A stretch of DNA of 64,000 bases, from contig NZ_CP121668.1 in NCBI RefSeq assembly GCF_029714425.1, forward strand, positions 5,043,501 through 5,107,500, in the 5' to 3' direction. The position numbers and the translations under genes were made by a program. Below the pieces are notes generated by a model. The model saw only the letters and a list, made by a program, of their open reading frames with translations. It was not told the DNA's origin and did not search any database. Positions 27,942-38,210 of this stretch are shown piece by piece. Every line of letters starts with the position of its first letter. Within the stretch, counting starts at the first letter, position 1. The stretch is from Bradyrhizobium sp. CB2312 (lineage in GTDB: Bacteria > Pseudomonadota > Alphaproteobacteria > Rhizobiales > Xanthobacteraceae).

Positions 27942-29975
27942 ATGACTTTCCATTCGATCTACGCCCACGGATTTGCGCGCGTGGCGGCCTGCGTCACCAC
28001 CTCCCATGTCGCTGATCCCTCGGCCAACGCCAAGGCCGTGCTGGAGGCGGCGAATGCTTGCCACGAGCAGTCGGTGGCGGTCGCCGTGTTTCCCGAGCTG
28101 TGCCTGTCCGGCTACGCGATCGAGGATCTCGTGAAGCAGGATCCGCTGCTCGATGCGGTCGAGCGCGGGCTCGCCGCGATCGTCGAGGCCTCCTCGGCGC
28201 TGATGACCGTCCTGATCGTCGGCGCACCGCTGCGGTTCGGCAACCGCATCTATAATTGCGCCGTCGTCATCCATCGCGGCAATGTCCTCGGCGTCGTGCC
28301 GAAGAGCTATTTGCCGACCTACCGCGAATTCTACGAGGGACGGCATTTCGCCTCCGGCGCCGGTCTCGCCGGAGAGACGATCACCTTCGGCGGGCTGCAC
28401 GCACCGTTCGGCGCCGACCTGTTGTTTGCGGCCGAGGACGTGCCGGGCCTGACCATCGGCGTCGAGATCTGCGAGGACATGTGGATCCCGGTGACGCCGG
28501 CCTCGGAGCTGGCGCTTGCCGGCGCGAGCGTGCTGATCAATCTGTCGGGCAGCCCGATCACGATCGGCCGGGCGCGCTCGCGCGCGCTGCTGTGCCAGTC
28601 GACCTCGGCGCGCTGCCTTGCGGCCTACGTCTATTCCGCCGCGGGGGCCGGCGAATCCACCACGGATCTGGCCTGGGACGGCCAGACCTCGATCTACGAG
28701 AACGGTGTGCTGCTGGCCGAGGGCGAGCGGTTCCGCCAGGGCGGCCAGATCACCACGGCCGACGTCGATCTCGACCTGCTGAGGCAGGAACGCGCCCTCA
28801 TGGGCACGTTCGACGACAACCGCCGCCAGCGCGAAGGCTTCTATCGCAGGATCACCTTTGCCCTGAAGCCGCCGGCGGCCGACATCGGCTTCCAGCGCAG
28901 GATCGAGCGCTTTCCATTCGTGCCGAGCGACGAGAGCCTGCTCGAGCAGGATTGCTACGAGGCCTACAACATCCAGGTCGCAGGTCTCGTGCAGCGCATG
29001 CGCGCCACCGGCACCAAGCGCGTCGTGATCGGCGTCTCCGGCGGCCTCGATTCCACCCACGCGCTGATCGTCGCCGCCAAGGCGGTCGATCTGCTCGGCC
29101 TGCCGCGCGAAAACATCCTGGCCTACACCATGCCGGGCTTTGCCACCGGCAGCGAGAGCAAGATCAACGCGCTGGCGCTGATGAAGGCGCTCAAAACGAC
29201 CTGGCAGGAACTCGACATCCGCACCACGGCGACGCAGATGCTGAAGGACATCGGTCATCCCTTCGGCAAGGGCGAGAAGGTCTACGACATCACCTTCGAG
29301 AACGTGCAGGCGGGTCTGCGCACCGACTATCTGTTCCGGCTCGCCAACCATCACGGCGGCATCGTCATCGGCACCGGCGATCTCTCCGAGCTCGCGCTCG
29401 GCTGGTGCACTTACGGCGTCGGTGACCAGATGGCGCATTATAATGTCAATGCGGGGGTGCCGAAGACGCTGATCCAGCATCTGATCCGCTGGGTGATCGC
29501 CTCAGAACAGTTCTCCGGCGACGTCAACAAGACGCTGGCGTCGATCCTGTCGGCCGAAATCTCGCCGGAGCTGGTTCCGGTCAAGCCCGGCGAGACGCCG
29601 CAGAGCACGGAAGCGTCCGTCGGCCCCTACGAGCTGCAGGACTTCAACCTGTTCTACACGCTGCGCTTCGGCCTGCGGCCGTCCAAGATCGCCTTCATGG
29701 CGCAGCACGCCTGGAAGGATGTCGCCAGCGGCGAATGGCCGCCTGCATTCCCGGCCGACAAGCGCAAGGCCTACGATCTCCCGGAGATCAGGCGCTGGCT
29801 CGAGGTGTTTCTGCGCCGCTTCTTCGCCTTCAGCCAGTTCAAGCGCTCGGCGATGCCGAACGGGCCGAAGGTCTCGGCCGGCGGCTCATTGTCGCCGCGC
29901 GGCGACTGGCGCGCGCCGTCGGATTCGAGCGCAGCGGCCTGGCTCGAGGATCTCGAGCGGAACGTGCCGAAATGA
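27942..29975 (+). CDS. nadE: Glutamine-dependent NAD+ synthetase
   Basis: 677-residue two-domain enzyme. The N-terminal nitrilase-like glutaminase domain has catalytic Glu (FPELCLSGYA), Lys (PKSYLPTYREFYEG) and Cys (GVEICEDMW). The C-terminal synthetase domain has the PP-loop VIGVSGGLDSTHALIVAAKA near 363 and the block LVPVKPGETPQSTEASVGPY. It amidates nicotinate adenine dinucleotide to NAD with ammonia channelled between domains. The length is normal for the fused type. Confidence 0.95.
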   Translation: MTFHSIYAHGFARVAACVTTSHVADPSANAKAVLEAANACHEQSVAVAVFPELCLSGYAIEDLVKQDPLLDAVERGLAAIVEASSALMTVLIVGAPLRFGNRIYNCAVVIHRGNVLGVVPKSYLPTYREFYEGRHFASGAGLAGETITFGGLHAPFGADLLFAAEDVPGLTIGVEICEDMWIPVTPASELALAGASVLINLSGSPITIGRARSRALLCQSTSARCLAAYVYSAAGAGESTTDLAWDGQTSIYENGVLLAEGERFRQGGQITTADVDLDLLRQERALMGTFDDNRRQREGFYRRITFALKPPAADIGFQRRIERFPFVPSDESLLEQDCYEAYNIQVAGLVQRMRATGTKRVVIGVSGGLDSTHALIVAAKAVDLLGLPRENILAYTMPGFATGSESKINALALMKALKTTWQELDIRTTATQMLKDIGHPFGKGEKVYDITFENVQAGLRTDYLFRLANHHGGIVIGTGDLSELALGWCTYGVGDQMAHYNVNAGVPKTLIQHLIRWVIASEQFSGDVNKTLASILSAEISPELVPVKPGETPQSTEASVGPYELQDFNLFYTLRFGLRPSKIAFMAQHAWKDVASGEWPPAFPADKRKAYDLPEIRRWLEVFLRRFFAFSQFKRSAMPNGPKVSAGGSLSPRGDWRAPSDSSAAAWLEDLERNVPK

Positions 29976-30018
29976 TCTGATCGGGCAAATACTGATCGGA
30001 TAGGGCAGCCTGAAAAGA

Positions 30019-30056
30019 TTTCGCGCCGCGCGGCTGATCAAGCCGGCGGCGCGAAA
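30019..30056 (+). terminator. Terminator-like hairpin after nadE
   Basis: TTTCGCGCCGC (30,019-30,029) pairs perfectly with GCGGCGCGAAA (30,046-30,056), and inside it CGGCT-GATCA-AGCCG extends the stem. No T run follows. The remaining 400 bp up to the next gene show no coding region and should include the promoter of the Opp/Dpp operon. Confidence 0.6.
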
Positions 30057-30454
30057 CTGCATTCGATGCTGAAAGTTCCGAGGTCCGGAGTGCCTAGGAG
30101 TCCGGACCTCGTCACCTTGCCCCAGCCTTCAATCCCCCGCCCCATGTGGTCCCCCAACCCCATGTTGCGCGATCAGAGGGTGATGCCCCTGGAAGTGGCC
30201 GCCGATCGATGTCCCGCGATGTACGCGACATCGAAATAGGATTCCATTCCGGATCACTACGGACACGATTCAACTTGCTTCTGTGGCAAGTTGCACCTGC
30301 CTGCATCGGCCCCAGCGCCGCTGCACAACATCGATGCTGGCGATGCGCGGGATGTCCACATCTGCTCGACGCTGCGGAATCTCGGTTTCACGGGCCTGTC
30401 ATTGAACTGGTCTAGCGCTGCTCCCGTCATCGCCGACGGTCAAGGGAGCAAGCC

Positions 30455-31270
30455 ATGTCGAAGCCGGTGCTGGGCGCAGCGTTGTCCATCAAATCGATCC
30501 CCGCCCACCGCGACTGGCTTCTGGAACGGCAGCGCGATCTCGAAATCCAGGATTTCTTCCGCGCCGACCTGCTCGACAGCGACTGGCGCAGCACCGCGAC
30601 CGAGATCAAGCAGATGCTGTCGGGCCACACCGGCCGTCTCGGCATTCATGGCCCGTTCTGGGGTTTCAAGATCGACAGCCACGATCCGATGATCCGCCAG
30701 GCCGTGACGAAGCGCCTGCTTCAGGGCCTCGATGCCGCCGAGTTCCTCGGCGCGACACAGATGGTGATCCATTCGCCGTTCACGACCTGGGATTACAACA
30801 ATCTCGATCTCTCTCCCGACAACCGCAGCAATCTCGTCGAGCGCGTCAAGGCGACGCTCGCCGAGGTGATCGCACGCGCCGAGACGACCGGCTGCGAGAT
30901 CGTGATCGAGAACATCGAGGACAAGGATCCGCGCGACCGCGTGCGGCTCGCCAAGGCGCTCGAAAGCAGCAAGGTCCGCGTCTCGCTCGACACCGGCCAC
31001 GCCAACTACGCCCACATCTCCACCGGCGCGCCGCCGGTCGACTACTACGTCGAAACCGCCGGTGACATGTTGACGCATGTCCATCTCCAGGACACCGACG
31101 GCTTTGCCGACCGCCACTGGGCGCCGGGCGAAGGCAACATCCCGTGGGTCGCCGTGTTCCGCGCACTTGGCCGGCTGACGTCCAATCCGCGGCTGATCCT
31201 CGAGCTGCGCAACCACGACCACGTTCGCGCCGGCGCCGCGCATCTCGCCGCGCTCGGTCTCGCGGAATAG
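30455..31270 (+). CDS. Xylose-isomerase-like TIM-barrel protein
   Basis: 271 residues of the sugar phosphate isomerase/epimerase (AP endonuclease 2) fold. Metal-ligand candidates: His in GIHGPFWGF near 67, Glu in IVIENIED near 151, Asp-Thr-Gly-His in SLDTGHANYAHIS near 180 and His-x-Gln-Asp in HVHLQDTDGFADRHWAPGEG near 210. GGGAG precedes the ATG. It is first in line with the five importer genes downstream (gap 30 bp), so it may process the imported solute, although that solute is predicted to be a peptide or peptide-like compound. Confidence 0.8.
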   Translation: MSKPVLGAALSIKSIPAHRDWLLERQRDLEIQDFFRADLLDSDWRSTATEIKQMLSGHTGRLGIHGPFWGFKIDSHDPMIRQAVTKRLLQGLDAAEFLGATQMVIHSPFTTWDYNNLDLSPDNRSNLVERVKATLAEVIARAETTGCEIVIENIEDKDPRDRVRLAKALESSKVRVSLDTGHANYAHISTGAPPVDYYVETAGDMLTHVHLQDTDGFADRHWAPGEGNIPWVAVFRALGRLTSNPRLILELRNHDHVRAGAAHLAALGLAE

Positions 31271-31300
31271 CCGATCCCACAAAGGGCAGGGGTTATCGTC

Positions 31301-32938
31301 ATGAGCAAGTTCACCCGTCGCACCATCCTGAAATCCGGCGGCGCGGCCGCTGGCACACTGCTGCTGCCGCGCTTTGCGATCGCGCAGGGCGACAATCGTC
31401 CCTCGGTCACGATCGCCGTGCAGAAAGTGACCAACGCCAACGTGCTCGACGTGCTGCGCGAGCAGTCCAATGTCGGCGAGCGCGTGTTCTTCTCCTCGAT
31501 CTGGGAAGGCCTGATCTCGAAGAACTGGCGCGGCAACCTCGAGGCCGTGCCGGGGCTTGCGACCGAATGGCGCCGCATCGACGACCAGACCGTCGAGCTG
31601 AAGCTGCGCCAGGGCGTCAAGTTCCACAATGGCGACGAGCTGACGGCCGAGGACGTCGTCTTCACCTTCAGCCGCGAGCGCATGTTCGGCGAGACCGAGG
31701 CCAAGAGCCGCACCACCATCCAGGCCTTCGAGAAGATTCCGACGCCGCGCCCGGGCAAGGAATTGCCGCCGGACGTGCCCGCCGTCGCCCGCCGCATCTG
31801 GCCGGACCTCGTGCGCGTCGATGCCGTCGATAAATACACCGTGCGCTTCTACAACGCGACGCCCGACGTCACGATCGAAGGCCGGCTCCAGCGCTACGGT
31901 TCGGACATCATGAACCGCCGCGCCTGGGAAGAATCCGCAAGCTATCTCGACTGGGCGCGCAAGCCTGTTACGACCGGCCCGTACAAGGTGGTCGAGCTCA
32001 GGCCCGACGTGTCGCTGACGCTGGAAGCCCACGACGAATACTGGGGCGGCCGCCCGCCGCTCAAGCGCATCCGCTTCCTCGAAGTCCCTGAAGTCGCGAG
32101 CCGCATCAACGGCCTGCTCTCGGGCGAATACCAGTTCGCCTGCGACATCCCGCCGGACCAGATCGCCGGCATCGAGAAGAACGCAGCGTTCGAAGTGCAG
32201 GGCGGCACCATCCTCAATCACCGCCTGACCGTGTTCGACAAGAACCACGCCGTGCTCGCCAATCCGCTGGTGCGGCGCGCCTTCACCCACGCCATCGACC
32301 GCCAGGCGATTGTCGACAGCCTCTGGGCCGGCCGCACCCGCGTGCCGAAGGGCCTGCAGTGGGAGTTCTACGGCGACATGTTCAACGCCGACTGGAGCGT
32401 GCCGGCCTACGATCCCAAGCTCGCGCAGGATCTCTTGAAGCAGGCCAATTACAAGGGCGATCCGATTCCATACCGCCTGCTCAACAATTACTACACCAAC
32501 CAGGTCGCGACCGCGCAGATCCTGGTCGAGATGTGGAAGTCGGTCGGCCTCAACGTGCAAATCGAGACCAAGGAGAACTGGTCGCAGATCATGGAGCGTG
32601 CGCCGACCCGTGCCGTGCGCGACTGGTCGAACTCGGCCGCCTTCAACGATCCCGTCTCCTCACTGGTCGCCCAGCACGGACCGAACGGCCAGCAGCAGCA
32701 GATCGGCGAATGGACCAACGTCGAGCTGAACAAGCTGTCCGAATTCCTGGAGACCTCGACCGATCGCGCGGCGCGCAAGAAGGCATTCCACCGCATGCTG
32801 GAGATCGCCGAGCGCGAGGATCCCGCCTACACGGTGCTGCATCAGAACGCGACCTTCACGGCCAAGCCGAAATCGATCAAGTGGAAGGCGGCGCCGGCGT
32901 TCGCGATGGACTTCCGCGCCGGCAATTTCGAGGCCTAA
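31301..32938 (+). CDS. Opp/Dpp-type solute-binding protein, Tat-exported
   Basis: 545 residues, solute-binding family 5. The N-terminus MSKFTRRTILKSGGAAAGTL carries a twin-arginine motif (TRRTILK). Family blocks: WEGLISKNWRG near 65, LRQGVKFHNGDELTAEDVVF near 102, and NYYTNQVATAQILVEMWKSV near 395. It delivers peptides, nickel or glycosides to the permease pair encoded by the next genes. The stop is 3 nt from the first ATPase start. Confidence 0.9.
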   Translation: MSKFTRRTILKSGGAAAGTLLLPRFAIAQGDNRPSVTIAVQKVTNANVLDVLREQSNVGERVFFSSIWEGLISKNWRGNLEAVPGLATEWRRIDDQTVELKLRQGVKFHNGDELTAEDVVFTFSRERMFGETEAKSRTTIQAFEKIPTPRPGKELPPDVPAVARRIWPDLVRVDAVDKYTVRFYNATPDVTIEGRLQRYGSDIMNRRAWEESASYLDWARKPVTTGPYKVVELRPDVSLTLEAHDEYWGGRPPLKRIRFLEVPEVASRINGLLSGEYQFACDIPPDQIAGIEKNAAFEVQGGTILNHRLTVFDKNHAVLANPLVRRAFTHAIDRQAIVDSLWAGRTRVPKGLQWEFYGDMFNADWSVPAYDPKLAQDLLKQANYKGDPIPYRLLNNYYTNQVATAQILVEMWKSVGLNVQIETKENWSQIMERAPTRAVRDWSNSAAFNDPVSSLVAQHGPNGQQQQIGEWTNVELNKLSEFLETSTDRAARKKAFHRMLEIAEREDPAYTVLHQNATFTAKPKSIKWKAAPAFAMDFRAGNFEA

Positions 32939-32941
32939 GCG

Positions 32942-33925
32942 GTGTCGCCGCTGGTCAGCATCCGGGACCTCGGCGTCGCCTTCAACGGCGTGGCGGTGTT
33001 GCGCGGTGTCGACCTCACTCTTGGCAAGGGCGAGGCCCTCGGCCTCGTCGGCGAATCCGGCTCCGGCAAGTCGGTGACATGGTTAGCCGCGCTCGGCTTG
33101 TTGCCGAGGCACGCGAAGGTCTCGGGCTCGGTGCGGCTCGACGGGCACGAGATCCTCGGCGCGCCGGCCTCCGAGCTCGATCAGGTCAGGGGCGGGCGGG
33201 TCGCCATGATCTTCCAGGATCCGGCGAGCGCGCTCAATCCGGTGCTCACCATCCGCAAGCAGCTCTGCGAGGCCCTGGCGCTGCATCGCGATCTCCAGGG
33301 CGAAGCGGTCAAAGCGGAAGCACTGCGGCTGCTCAATCTGGTCGGCATTCCCGATGCGGCGCGGCGGCTGTCCGCCTATCCGCACGAATTCTCCGGCGGC
33401 CAGGTCCAGCGCATCATGATCGCGATGGCGCTCGCAGGAAATCCCGATCTCTTGATCGCGGATGAACCGACGACGGCGCTGGATGCCACCATCCAGGCGC
33501 AGATTCTGGAGCTGCTTTCCAGCATCCGCCGCGAGATGGGCATGGCGATGGTGCTGATCAGCCACGACCTCGGCGTCGTTGCCGAAAACTGCGACCGCGT
33601 CGCGGTGATGTATGCCGGCCGCATCGTCGAGCAGGCGCCCAGCAACCAGCTCTTTGCCGATCCCGTGCATCCCTATGCCCAGGGCCTGATCGGCGCGCTG
33701 CCGCCGCTCGACGGGCCGCGCCGCCGTCTCACCGCCATTCCCGGCACCGTGCCCGATCCAGCGCACATGCCTGATGGCTGCGCCTTCGCGCCGCGCTGTG
33801 CGCTGTCAGCCGAGGCGTGCGGCCTTGGCGTGCCGACGCTCGCGCCGATCGCGGAGGATCGCGCGGTCGCCTGCATCCGGGCCGAAGCCTCGCGCCGCGC
33901 GCTGCTCGGGATCGCCGCCGAATGA
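32942..33925 (+). CDS. Opp/Dpp-type ATPase 1 (OppD-like)
   Basis: 327 residues from a GTG start. Walker A GESGSGKS near 39, signature [17 protein letters not shown] near 150, Walker [14 protein letters not shown], and the C-terminal oligopeptide zinc/Fe-S-like block ([16 protein letters not shown]) with three cysteines. It pairs with the next ATPase, overlapping it by 4 nt. Confidence 0.92.
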   Translation: MSPLVSIRDLGVAFNGVAVLRGVDLTLGKGEALGLVGESGSGKSVTWLAALGLLPRHAKVSGSVRLDGHEILGAPASELDQVRGGRVAMIFQDPASALNPVLTIRKQLCEALALHRDLQGEAVKAEALRLLNLVGIPDAARRLSAYPHEFSGGQVQRIMIAMALAGNPDLLIADEPTTALDATIQAQILELLSSIRREMGMAMVLISHDLGVVAENCDRVAVMYAGRIVEQAPSNQLFADPVHPYAQGLIGALPPLDGPRRRLTAIPGTVPDPAHMPDGCAFAPRCALSAEACGLGVPTLAPIAEDRAVACIRAEASRRALLGIAAE

Positions 33926-34914
33926 GCGCGCCGCTCGTCGAGGTGTCCTCGATCTCGCGCAGCTATTCCATGCGCTCCGGAATGTTCGGCCGAGCTACCG
34001 CCGTGCATGCCGTGGACGGCGTGTCGCTGACCATTCCCAGGGGCGAGACGCTCGGCCTCGTCGGCGAGTCCGGCTCGGGCAAATCGACCACCGGCCGCAT
34101 CGTGCTCGGCCTCGAGCCGCCTGATCGCGGCGAAGTGCGGTTCGGCGGCAAGCCGATGGCCGCGCCGGGAACGGCTGCGTGGCGCGCGCAGCGGGCGCGC
34201 ATGCAGATGATCTTCCAGGATCCGTTGGGCGCACTGGACCGCCGCCTTCCGGTCGCCACCCAGATCCGCGAGCCCTTGGACATTCACGGCCTCGGCACAC
34301 TCGCTGAGCGCGAGGATCGCGTGCGCGAACTATTGCGCGCGGTCGAGCTGACACCCGCGCATGGCGCGCGCTATCCGGGCGCGCTCTCCGGCGGGCAGCG
34401 CCAGCGCATCGTGCTGGCGCGGGCGCTGGCGACCAAGCCGGATTTCCTGGTCTGCGACGAGCCTGTCAGCGCGCTCGATGTCTCGATCCAGGCGCAGGTG
34501 GTGAACCTTTTGTGCGATCTCCAGGCGCAACTTGGGCTCACACTGCTGTTCATCAGCCACGATCTGCGCGTCGTCCGCCAGATCAGCAATGTCGTCGCCG
34601 TGATGTATCTCGGCCGCATCGTCGAGATCGGCAGCGCCGACGATCTCTTTGCGCGCCCCGAACATCCCTACACACAGGCACTGGTCTCGGCATCACCCGC
34701 ACCCGGCCGCCGCAGCGCGGGCCGCATCGTGCTTTCAGGCGATCCGCCGAACCCGGCGGCGCGGGCTCTCGGTTGCGCCTTCCACCCGCGCTGCCCGCGC
34801 GCCATTGCGCGATGCAAGAGCGAGGTGCCGGCGCTCTCAGCGGTCGGCAGTGACAGGCAGGTCGCCTGCCATCTCGTCACGGGGCCGCAGGCCGAAACGC
34901 GGGACGCGGCCTGA
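33922..34914 (+). CDS. Opp/Dpp-type ATPase 2 (OppF-like)
   Basis: 330 residues from the ATG at 33,922 (overlap ATGA with ATPase 1). Walker [14 protein letters not shown], signature LSGGQRQRIVLARALA, Walker B FLVCDEPVSALD, and a C-terminal Cys block (GCAFHPRCPRAIARC). The preceding extra 35 codons possible in this frame lie inside ATPase 1 and are not used. The stop codon shares one base with the next start (TGATG). Confidence 0.92.
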   Translation: MSAPLVEVSSISRSYSMRSGMFGRATAVHAVDGVSLTIPRGETLGLVGESGSGKSTTGRIVLGLEPPDRGEVRFGGKPMAAPGTAAWRAQRARMQMIFQDPLGALDRRLPVATQIREPLDIHGLGTLAEREDRVRELLRAVELTPAHGARYPGALSGGQRQRIVLARALATKPDFLVCDEPVSALDVSIQAQVVNLLCDLQAQLGLTLLFISHDLRVVRQISNVVAVMYLGRIVEIGSADDLFARPEHPYTQALVSASPAPGRRSAGRIVLSGDPPNPAARALGCAFHPRCPRAIARCKSEVPALSAVGSDRQVACHLVTGPQAETRDAA

Positions 34915-35843
34915 TGGGACGCTATTTCGCCATTCGCATTGGACGCGCGGCCCTGACGATCGTTCTCGTCGTCACCTTCGCCTTCGTCGTACTGCGGCTA
35001 TCCGGCGATCCCGCGCTGATGATTTTGGGTCCGGAGGCGCCGCCGGAAGTCCTCGCGGCCTTCCGCAAGGCCTGGGGCCTCGATGATCCCATCTGGTTCC
35101 AGTATCTCGATTACTTCGGCGCCATTGCCAAGGGCGAGCTCGGTCGCTCCATGCGCGACGGACGGCCCGCGATCGAGCTGGTGCTGGAGCGCATCCCGGC
35201 CACGCTTGCGCTGACGCTGCCGGCCTTCGTGTTCAAGGTCGCGCTCGGCATTCCCGCCGGCATCTATGCCGCGCTGCATCGGGGCTCCGCCGTCGACCGC
35301 GCCGTGATGATCACGGCGGTCGCCGGCTTCACCGTGCCGAGCTTCGTCCTGGCGCTACTGCTCGTGCTCGTCTTCGCCGTGCAGCTGGGCTGGCTGCCCT
35401 CGGGCGGACAGGATAGCTGGCGCCACGCCATCCTGCCGATCACGACACTCAGCCTCGGCGGCGCCGCCGTGCTGGCGCGCTTCACCCGCAGCGCCATGCT
35501 GGAGGTGCTGGGCCAGCCCTATATCCGCACGGCGTCGGCCAAGGGCGTGCCGTGGCGCAAGGTGGTGACGTCGCACGCGCTGCCGAACGCGGCGATCCCG
35601 ACCGTCACCATTCTCGGCTTCATGGTGGGCACGCTGATCGCGGGCGCGGTCGTGGTCGAGAGCGTGTTCGCCTGGCCGGGAGTAGGGCGCCTGCTCGTCG
35701 TCGCCGTTGCCAACCGCGACCTCGCCGTCGTGCAATGCATCCTGCTGCTGGTCGCACTGACCATGGTGACGTCCAACCTGATCGTCGACTTCCTCTACGG
35801 CTTCCTCGATCCGCGCCTGCGTGGCAAGGGAGCGCACGCATGA
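34914..35843 (+). CDS. Opp/Dpp-type permease 1 (DppB-like)
   Basis: 309 residues, about six membrane spans, first one ALTIVLVVTFAFVVLRLSGD. The DppB-type loop YIRTASAKGVPWRKVVTSHA contacts the ATPases. Coupled on both sides by overlapping stop/start codons, so the five transporter genes are a single translation-coupled operon. Confidence 0.92.
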   Translation: MGRYFAIRIGRAALTIVLVVTFAFVVLRLSGDPALMILGPEAPPEVLAAFRKAWGLDDPIWFQYLDYFGAIAKGELGRSMRDGRPAIELVLERIPATLALTLPAFVFKVALGIPAGIYAALHRGSAVDRAVMITAVAGFTVPSFVLALLLVLVFAVQLGWLPSGGQDSWRHAILPITTLSLGGAAVLARFTRSAMLEVLGQPYIRTASAKGVPWRKVVTSHALPNAAIPTVTILGFMVGTLIAGAVVVESVFAWPGVGRLLVVAVANRDLAVVQCILLLVALTMVTSNLIVDFLYGFLDPRLRGKGAHA

Positions 35844-36700
35844 CCGACGCGGCGTTAAAGGACACCACGACCCGCCGCCGCATTAGCCTGCCGGCGATCC
35901 CGGTCTCGGTCGCGCTCGCGATCACCTGGATCGTGGCGATGCTGGTGATCGCGGCCTTCGCCGAGAAGATCGCGCCTTACGGCTTCACCCAGCTCGACCT
36001 GCGCAACCGGCTCTCCGCGCCCGGCAACGTCGCGCATTGGCTCGGCACCGACGAACTCGGCCGCGACGTGCTGTCGCGCCTCCTGGTCTCGATCCGCATC
36101 TCGCTGCTGATCGCCTTCGGCGCGACCGCGATCTCGGCCGTGGTCGGCACCACGCTCGGCTTCCTCGCCGCGCATTTCCGCGGGGTAGTCGAGCAGCTCG
36201 TGCTGATGCTGACCGACTTCCAGGCCAGCATGCCGTTCCTGATCATGGCGCTGGCCGTGCTCGCCTTCTTCGGCAATTCGCTGCCGCTGCTGATCGGCCT
36301 GATGGGCCTGTTCGGCTGGGAGCGCTACGCCCGCATCGCGCGCGGCCTTGCCATCTCCGCCAATGCGCAAGGTTACGCCGCAGCCGTCCGCCAGCTAGGG
36401 GCGACGCCGTCGCGGATCTATTTGCGGCACATCCTGCCCAACATCGCCTCCACTCTGATCGTCTCGACCACGCTGGTGTTCCCCGAGGTGATCCTGATGG
36501 AATCGGGCCTGTCCTTCCTCGGCCTCGGCGTGCAGCCGCCGATGACCAGCCTCGGCAACATGGTCGGCTACGGGCGCGAATACCTGACCCGCGCCCCTTG
36601 GATCATGCTGGCGCCGGCCACGACGATCGTGGTCACCACGCTGGCGGTCTCCGTGATCGGCGATTGGCTGCGCGACCGGCTCGATCCGACGCTGCAATAG
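35840..36700 (+). CDS. Opp/Dpp-type permease 2 (DppC-like)
   Basis: 286 residues from ATG 35,840. Six spans, first VALAITWIVAMLVIAAFAEK, with the DppC N-terminal block (LGTDELGRDVLSRLLVSIRI) and the loop YAAAVRQLGATPSRIYLRHI followed by LPN. It closes the operon; the convergent SagB-type gene begins only 40 bp further on. Confidence 0.92.
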   Translation: MTDAALKDTTTRRRISLPAIPVSVALAITWIVAMLVIAAFAEKIAPYGFTQLDLRNRLSAPGNVAHWLGTDELGRDVLSRLLVSIRISLLIAFGATAISAVVGTTLGFLAAHFRGVVEQLVLMLTDFQASMPFLIMALAVLAFFGNSLPLLIGLMGLFGWERYARIARGLAISANAQGYAAAVRQLGATPSRIYLRHILPNIASTLIVSTTLVFPEVILMESGLSFLGLGVQPPMTSLGNMVGYGREYLTRAPWIMLAPATTIVVTTLAVSVIGDWLRDRLDPTLQ

Positions 36701-36739
36701 CGCGACTGGCTTGAGCTGTTCGCCGTTTTGCCGCCGCTT

Positions 36740-38206
36740 CTAGCCTTGGACCTCCGGCGTCCTGCCGCGCCCGAGCGCAAATTGACCGACCGGGCCCTCG
36801 ATATGGAATTCCAACTCCGTCATTTTCGCGAACAGATCGATGTTCGTGCTGCCAATGGCGCAGCCGCCGAGGCCCATATCGGTCGCCGCCAGGTAAAGCG
36901 TCTGAATCAGGCTGCCGACATCCTTCAGGATCAACGAATATGCGATTGAGCTGTATTTCCAGGAGACCCGCGCAAAACGCGCCGCGATCGTGATGAGGAT
37001 TTGTGGCTGACCCGGCGCGTCCATGGCGAACTGGGCAGCCGCCAAATGCGCCTGGAGCTGTTGGGGGGAAGCACTGATCGCGACCAGCGCGTGGCTCCCT
37101 GCATCATAGTGGTAGAGTCCGCGCGCAAGCCCGTCGCAGTTGGCGACGGTAAGGTACAATTCCAGCTCGTACGCGCTGCCCGCCGACGGATAAGGCCTTG
37201 TGCTGTAGGTGACCTCGGGACCGCCCTCGAAATACGGCCCGCTCTTCCATTCGGACACGACGCGCGCGGTGGTGTCGAGAAACTGCGCGAGTTCGCCGAG
37301 CGTGACCGGATTCTTGTCGTCGAAATCCCGTGTTGAATGGCGTTCGCGCAACAGCTTCGGGAAGCGTGAGTGCGGTTCCGGGGAGGAGAATTCGCGCAGG
37401 TCAATCTTGTTGCCGGTCCAGGGCGGACGCACCGCCGGCGACGGCGGAACGACGCCGGCATAGGTGAAGGCGGCGCCGACCGGGTTGGCTTGCCGACCCT
37501 CCGTGCTCCGCGTGTGAAACACCAGATCGTGGAAATCCCAGAGTACGAGGTTGCCGTCGCCTTCGTTCACCCGCAGGCCTTCTCCGTCTTTCGCACCGAG
37601 CTTGAGCAGGATCTGGCTGTCGAGCAACAGTTCGAGCAGATGGAGAGTGGAGGAAACCATCTTCTTGTTGAGCTCGCCGATCTTCCGCGGCTGCGACAGC
37701 GCAGCAAGGGTGGCGGCGATGGCGGGATCGCCAATCCGGAACAGCGCGCCGGCGCGCGGCGATTCCAGCACCATCTCATTGCCGCGCCGGCGCAGATAGG
37801 CAAAGCGCGACAACACAACGGTGTCCCGACTGCCCAGCTTCGCGCGCCGCGGCCAGTAGTCGGGGACTTGAGGCTCGATGACCACGAAGTCCTGCGTGTT
37901 ACGCGAAGAGGAGAGGCGGTATTCCAGAAGTCCCTGCCGCGCCAGGCGATGCACCAGGGCGTCGATTTCCCTGGCGACGGTGCTCTTGCCCGCAAACGAA
38001 GCGAGCGGAAGCCCGGTGTTCAGATCTCGCGCGCGGTCCATCGCGGCGGCGCTGAATTGTCCGAGGTTGACGGAATAGTCGTCCAGAAAGGCGGCGATGT
38101 TTCCGTCCGGCTGCATCTGGAGGGAGAAGCGATGGCTCAATCGGGCGGCGATGTCTGGCGCGATCTTCCTGGTCGGCTTTTTCCGGGGAGCGCGCACGAA
38201 GAGCAA
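36740..38206 (-). CDS. SagB-family azoline (peptide) dehydrogenase
   Basis: 488 residues with the upstream GTG/TTG starts undecided (TTG 38,206 or GTG 38,197; GAAGGG lies 9 bases before the GTG). The N-terminal 250 residues are a SagB-type wHTH-like region. About 270-488 form the FMN nitroreductase fold: LLRERHSTRDFDDKNPVTLG, PSAGSAYELELYLTVANCDG, and AYSLILKDVGSLIQTLYLAA followed by TDMGLGGCAIG. In TOMM pathways this enzyme oxidises thiazolines and oxazolines to thiazoles and oxazoles. It follows the cyclodehydratase gene with a 4-bp gap and is the third gene of the cluster. Confidence 0.88.
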   Translation of the reverse strand: MLFVRAPRKKPTRKIAPDIAARLSHRFSLQMQPDGNIAAFLDDYSVNLGQFSAAAMDRARDLNTGLPLASFAGKSTVAREIDALVHRLARQGLLEYRLSSSRNTQDFVVIEPQVPDYWPRRAKLGSRDTVVLSRFAYLRRRGNEMVLESPRAGALFRIGDPAIAATLAALSQPRKIGELNKKMVSSTLHLLELLLDSQILLKLGAKDGEGLRVNEGDGNLVLWDFHDLVFHTRSTEGRQANPVGAAFTYAGVVPPSPAVRPPWTGNKIDLREFSSPEPHSRFPKLLRERHSTRDFDDKNPVTLGELAQFLDTTARVVSEWKSGPYFEGGPEVTYSTRPYPSAGSAYELELYLTVANCDGLARGLYHYDAGSHALVAISASPQQLQAHLAAAQFAMDAPGQPQILITIAARFARVSWKYSSIAYSLILKDVGSLIQTLYLAATDMGLGGCAIGSTNIDLFAKMTELEFHIEGPVGQFALGRGRTPEVQG

Positions 38207-38210
38207 CCCT